Origin: Ruminococcus sp. UBA7014
GTDB taxonomy: Bacteria; Bacillota; Clostridia; Oscillospirales; Ruminococcaceae
Reading direction: 5' to 3'
NCBI GenBank assembly: GCA_002449575.1
Contig: DJXC01000021.1
Coordinates: 1-7,784 of the forward strand
Length of the DNA stretch: 7,784 nucleotides
A model generated the notes under the pieces. It made no database searches and had not been told where the DNA came from. It worked only from the letters and a program-made list of their open reading frames with translations. Shown one piece after another: positions 6,173 to 7,784 of the stretch (positions within the stretch are counted from its first letter, which is position 1; every line of letters starts with the position of its first letter). The position numbers and the translations under genes are program-made.

Positions 6173-7304
6173 TTATGTTGCTCCTTTCTTGTATATAAGT
6201 TTTGTTTTTTGAGATGCCAAGCACAAGCCATCTATATCCCGGAATCCGGGAGATGATTTCATATAGTCCGTAGCCAGCCGCAAACGAAGAAAACAAAGTC
6301 AGCAGACAGCAAATTGCTAAAGGCAGAGAAGTGTATACATTCAGCAGATACGCACATGCCGACATTCCCAGATAGTGAAATACATACAGTCCGAAACTTT
6401 TTCCGGAAAGCCATTTCATGACAGAATTCTGATAATTCAGATATTTCTTAGCCGTGCCGAAGATTGCAAGACACATCAGCCAGCCGTACAGAATATTCAG
6501 TGGATGATTCAGAACAGGTGCATCTGCAAAATTTTGCCCCCAAAATAATACCGTCAGAACAATTCCTGTCAGAACAGAAACTATCATCAGCGGAATGCAA
6601 TATTTCACTAATTTGTCGATGACTTCTTCATGTGCAAAAATATAATATCCGGCAAAGAATGCAAAGCCATAAATTCCGAATCTGTAGGAAACAATCACAG
6701 GAGTATTCAGAACCTGTGCGAATCCAACTGCCAGAACTGCAAGCAGAAGCATCCCCCAGAACGGGAAATTAACAGTTTTTGGATAAAGTGTTTCCTGATT
6801 TTTCGTCAGTTTCCGGATAAGTACCAGAACCAGCGAAAAAATCCAGAGCATTTGAAGATACCACAGAACACCTGTTCCGGAAAGTGACATAATCAGGAAC
6901 TGTACAGGTTTCGGCACAGCGTCCGGAAGCGTTTCAAAAGAATGGCTGATTTTCATGCTGACATAGCCCTGAATCCATTGAAATGCCAGAAGTCCCAGAG
7001 TCGAAGGCACAAGATAGCGGACAGTTCTCTTTTTCAGGAATACTTTATTATCCGGTTGATTGGTCAGACTGATTTTTGCACTGATGCCGGAAATAAGAAA
7101 TAAAATCATCATAAACCACGGGTAAAGAAAATACTGAATACTGTCCTGAATATGAATTGTTCCGGGTTCGACAACTGTGCCGAGCGGTGTGATGCCGCTG
7201 TACATCATGAGCGTATGATAAATTACTACTAGAATGACGGTTATCCAGCGAATATTGTCAAGATAATATCTTCTTGGATATTTCGTATTTTTCATAGAAT
7301 TCAT
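6162..7304 (-). CDS. Acyltransferase 3 family integral membrane protein
   Basis: 380 residues with about ten membrane segments, the usual size for a stand-alone Acyl_transf_3 protein. These enzymes move acetyl or other acyl groups across the membrane onto surface sugars, peptidoglycan or secreted molecules. Family signs are the N-terminal RRYYLDNIRWITVILVVIYH, with the conserved R19 and likely catalytic H30, FLISGISAKI (69-78), and FLKKRTVRYLVP (89-100) with R93 and R96. The acceptor is unknown. The ATG at 7304 is chosen because AAAGGTGG lies six to seven bases upstream. The in-frame ATG at 7412 would add 36 residues but lies upstream of the predicted promoter and lacks family similarity. The gene overlaps the XRE-AbrB gene by 11 bases. 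No extra extracytoplasmic SGNH domain is present, unlike OatA. Confidence 0.92.
   Translation of the reverse strand: MNSMKNTKYPRRYYLDNIRWITVILVVIYHTLMMYSGITPLGTVVEPGTIHIQDSIQYFLYPWFMMILFLISGISAKISLTNQPDNKVFLKKRTVRYLVPSTLGLLAFQWIQGYVSMKISHSFETLPDAVPKPVQFLIMSLSGTGVLWYLQMLWIFSLVLVLIRKLTKNQETLYPKTVNFPFWGMLLLAVLAVGFAQVLNTPVIVSYRFGIYGFAFFAGYYIFAHEEVIDKLVKYCIPLMIVSVLTGIVLTVLFWGQNFADAPVLNHPLNILYGWLMCLAIFGTAKKYLNYQNSVMKWLSGKSFGLYVFHYLGMSACAYLLNVYTSLPLAICCLLTLFSSFAAGYGLYEIISRIPGYRWLVLGISKNKTYIQERSNINVQ
6181..6188 (-). promoter_or_regulatory. Ribosome binding site for the XRE-AbrB gene within the acyltransferase gene
   Basis: On the minus strand GAAAGGAG lies eight bases before the ATG at 6172, within the final codons of the acyltransferase gene. 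It supports this start and coupled expression of the two genes. Confidence 0.75.
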
Positions 7305-7311
7305 AAAATTA

Positions 7312-7319
7312 CCACCTTT
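7312..7319 (-). promoter_or_regulatory. Ribosome binding site deciding the acyltransferase start
   Basis: On the minus strand AAAGGTGG sits seven bases before the ATG at 7304. A second in-frame ATG at 7295 is three codons further in and is less well spaced. Confidence 0.8.
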
Positions 7320-7334
7320 GCTATGTTTTTTAAC

Positions 7335-7363
7335 ATTATAACATGAAAATAAGCTGCTGTCTA
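7335..7363 (-). promoter_or_regulatory. SigA-type promoter with extended -10 for the acyltransferase / XRE-AbrB operon
   Basis: On the minus strand TAGACA (7358-7363, five of six matches to TTGACA) is followed by a 17-base spacer and a perfect TATAAT (7335-7340). A TG one base upstream of the -10 makes it extended. The predicted start is near 7328. ATGTT/AACAT half-sites surround the -10 and start, a possible operator. Confidence 0.82.
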
Positions 7364-7410
7364 CCAACAAAAGAAGGCAGTTCTGACAAAATTCTGTTAA
7401 AAATCCGGGC

Positions 7411-7457
7411 AAAGAAAGTTTCCTCTCTGCCGGAGGTCTGTCCGGCAGAAGAGGAAA
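7411..7457 (-). terminator. Strong intrinsic terminator after the dockerin-protein gene
   Basis: A long hairpin, with arms at 7419-7434 and 7441-7457, a 6-base loop and one single-base bulge, has 16 paired positions. On the minus strand it is followed by CTTTCTTT (7410s). It lies about 30 bases after the stop of the dockerin gene and ahead of the acyltransferase promoter, so it separates the two transcription units. Confidence 0.8.
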
Positions 7458-7486
7458 AATGCAAAATATGGGAGAAGAAGAGAATT

Positions 7487-7784
7487 TTATTTATTGAGGT
7501 CAACCAGACCAACAATTGCTTTCATGACTGTCAGGGAGTCTACAGCAGTTGGTTTGTTATCGCTGTCAATATCAGCATTCCGGAGCTGTTCGGCTGTCAG
7601 TTTTTCTTTTCCGAGAATGGCTCTGTTGATTGTGATAACGTCGAGAATATCAACTTTGCCGCTCATGTCCGCATCACCCAGAAGAACCACAGTTTCTGTA
7701 GCATCTTGCTGAATCGATTCTGTTTCAATAGGTTCTGTTTCAGTGGGTTCTGTTTCAGCAGGTTCTGTTTCAATAGGTTCTGTT
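7487..7784 (-). CDS. Dockerin-bearing secreted protein, C-terminal end (5' part outside window)
   Basis: Only the last 98 codons or so are in the window; the frame is open through base 7784, so the gene begins beyond the right edge. The visible part starts with an acidic Thr/Pro-rich linker made of ETEPx repeats (x is I, A or T). A type I dockerin at 7490-7678 follows, with two calcium loops: GDADMSGKVDILD and DIDSDNKPTAVD. The protein stops shortly after. This layout, catalytic or binding module then linker then C-terminal dockerin, is typical of cellulosome enzymes. The upstream module, and so the activity, cannot be seen. A start at the internal GTG at 7690 is not credible because it would cut off the linker. 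A strong terminator follows. Confidence 0.93.
   Translation of the reverse strand, partial: TEPIETEPAETEPTETEPIETESIQQDATETVVLLGDADMSGKVDILDVITINRAILGKEKLTAEQLRNADIDSDNKPTAVDSLTVMKAIVGLVDLNK
7716..7784. repeat. 15-bp tandem repeat encoding the ETEPx linker
   Basis: About 4.6 units of a 15-base repeat (plus-strand form G[GA]TTCTGTTTCARTR-like) run to the window edge, at 7716, 7731, 7746, 7761 and a partial unit at 7776. Variation is confined mainly to the last three bases of each unit, which change the fifth residue of the encoded ETEPx. Being in frame, the repeat can change linker length by replication slippage without breaking the protein. Confidence 0.9.

Noticed and set aside
7305..7412. 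Longer acyltransferase starting at the in-frame ATG at 7412
   Set aside because: The extra 36 residues look unlike the family, and the start lies upstream of a strong predicted promoter. The ATG at 7304 has a good ribosome binding site.
7690..7690. GTG start making a free-standing 67-residue dockerin protein
   Set aside because: The same frame is open upstream to the window edge and encodes a repeat linker typical of dockerin proteins, so this is an internal codon.
7494..7712. Plus-strand open frame opposite the dockerin gene
   Set aside because: It is fully antisense to a clear dockerin domain and shows no recognisable protein features or ribosome site.
7716..7784. CRISPR-like array at the right edge
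   Set aside because: The repeats are contiguous 15-base units without spacers and translate in frame as a linker.

Overview
The window looks like a chromosomal piece of a low-to-mid-GC anaerobic Firmicute, most likely a Ruminococcus-type (Oscillospiraceae) fibre degrader. The valS-folC pair is a common Firmicutes arrangement. Two different secreted proteins carry type I dockerins, the calcium-binding modules that plug enzymes into cellulosomes. Most genes have strong purine-rich ribosome binding sites. The species assignment is inference.

Plus strand, 1-4739: five closely packed genes read rightward and end at a strong hairpin terminator. They are the 3' part of valS, folC, a small membrane protein of unknown function, a DUF368/PopT-type undecaprenyl-phosphate translocase, and a secreted protein joining an N-terminal dockerin to a C39-like cysteine peptidase. 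Gaps are 5-44 bases, and the last two genes share an ATGA overlap. I see no convincing internal promoter, so this is probably one transcript that mixes housekeeping, envelope and secreted functions.

Minus strand, 4717-7784: four genes read leftward. At the right edge is the C-terminal end of a dockerin protein with an ETEPx-repeat linker, closed by its own terminator. Next come an acyltransferase-3 membrane protein and an XRE-AbrB double-domain regulator, which overlap by 11 bases behind one extended -10 promoter. A weaker terminator follows. The last gene, with its own extended -10 promoter, encodes a polytopic membrane protein that appears to be a tandem duplication of an HPP-like unit. It converges on the plus-strand operon at a shared bidirectional terminator.

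No RNA gene, insertion sequence, CRISPR array or phage gene was seen, and no clear new defence or mobile system. The most unusual signal is at DNA-word level. The palindrome TTCCGGAA and its half CCGGAA occur far more often than base composition predicts, in all reading frames, on both strands, in a terminator and beside a predicted transcription start. This is reminiscent of highly iterated palindromes or uptake-signal words in other bacteria.
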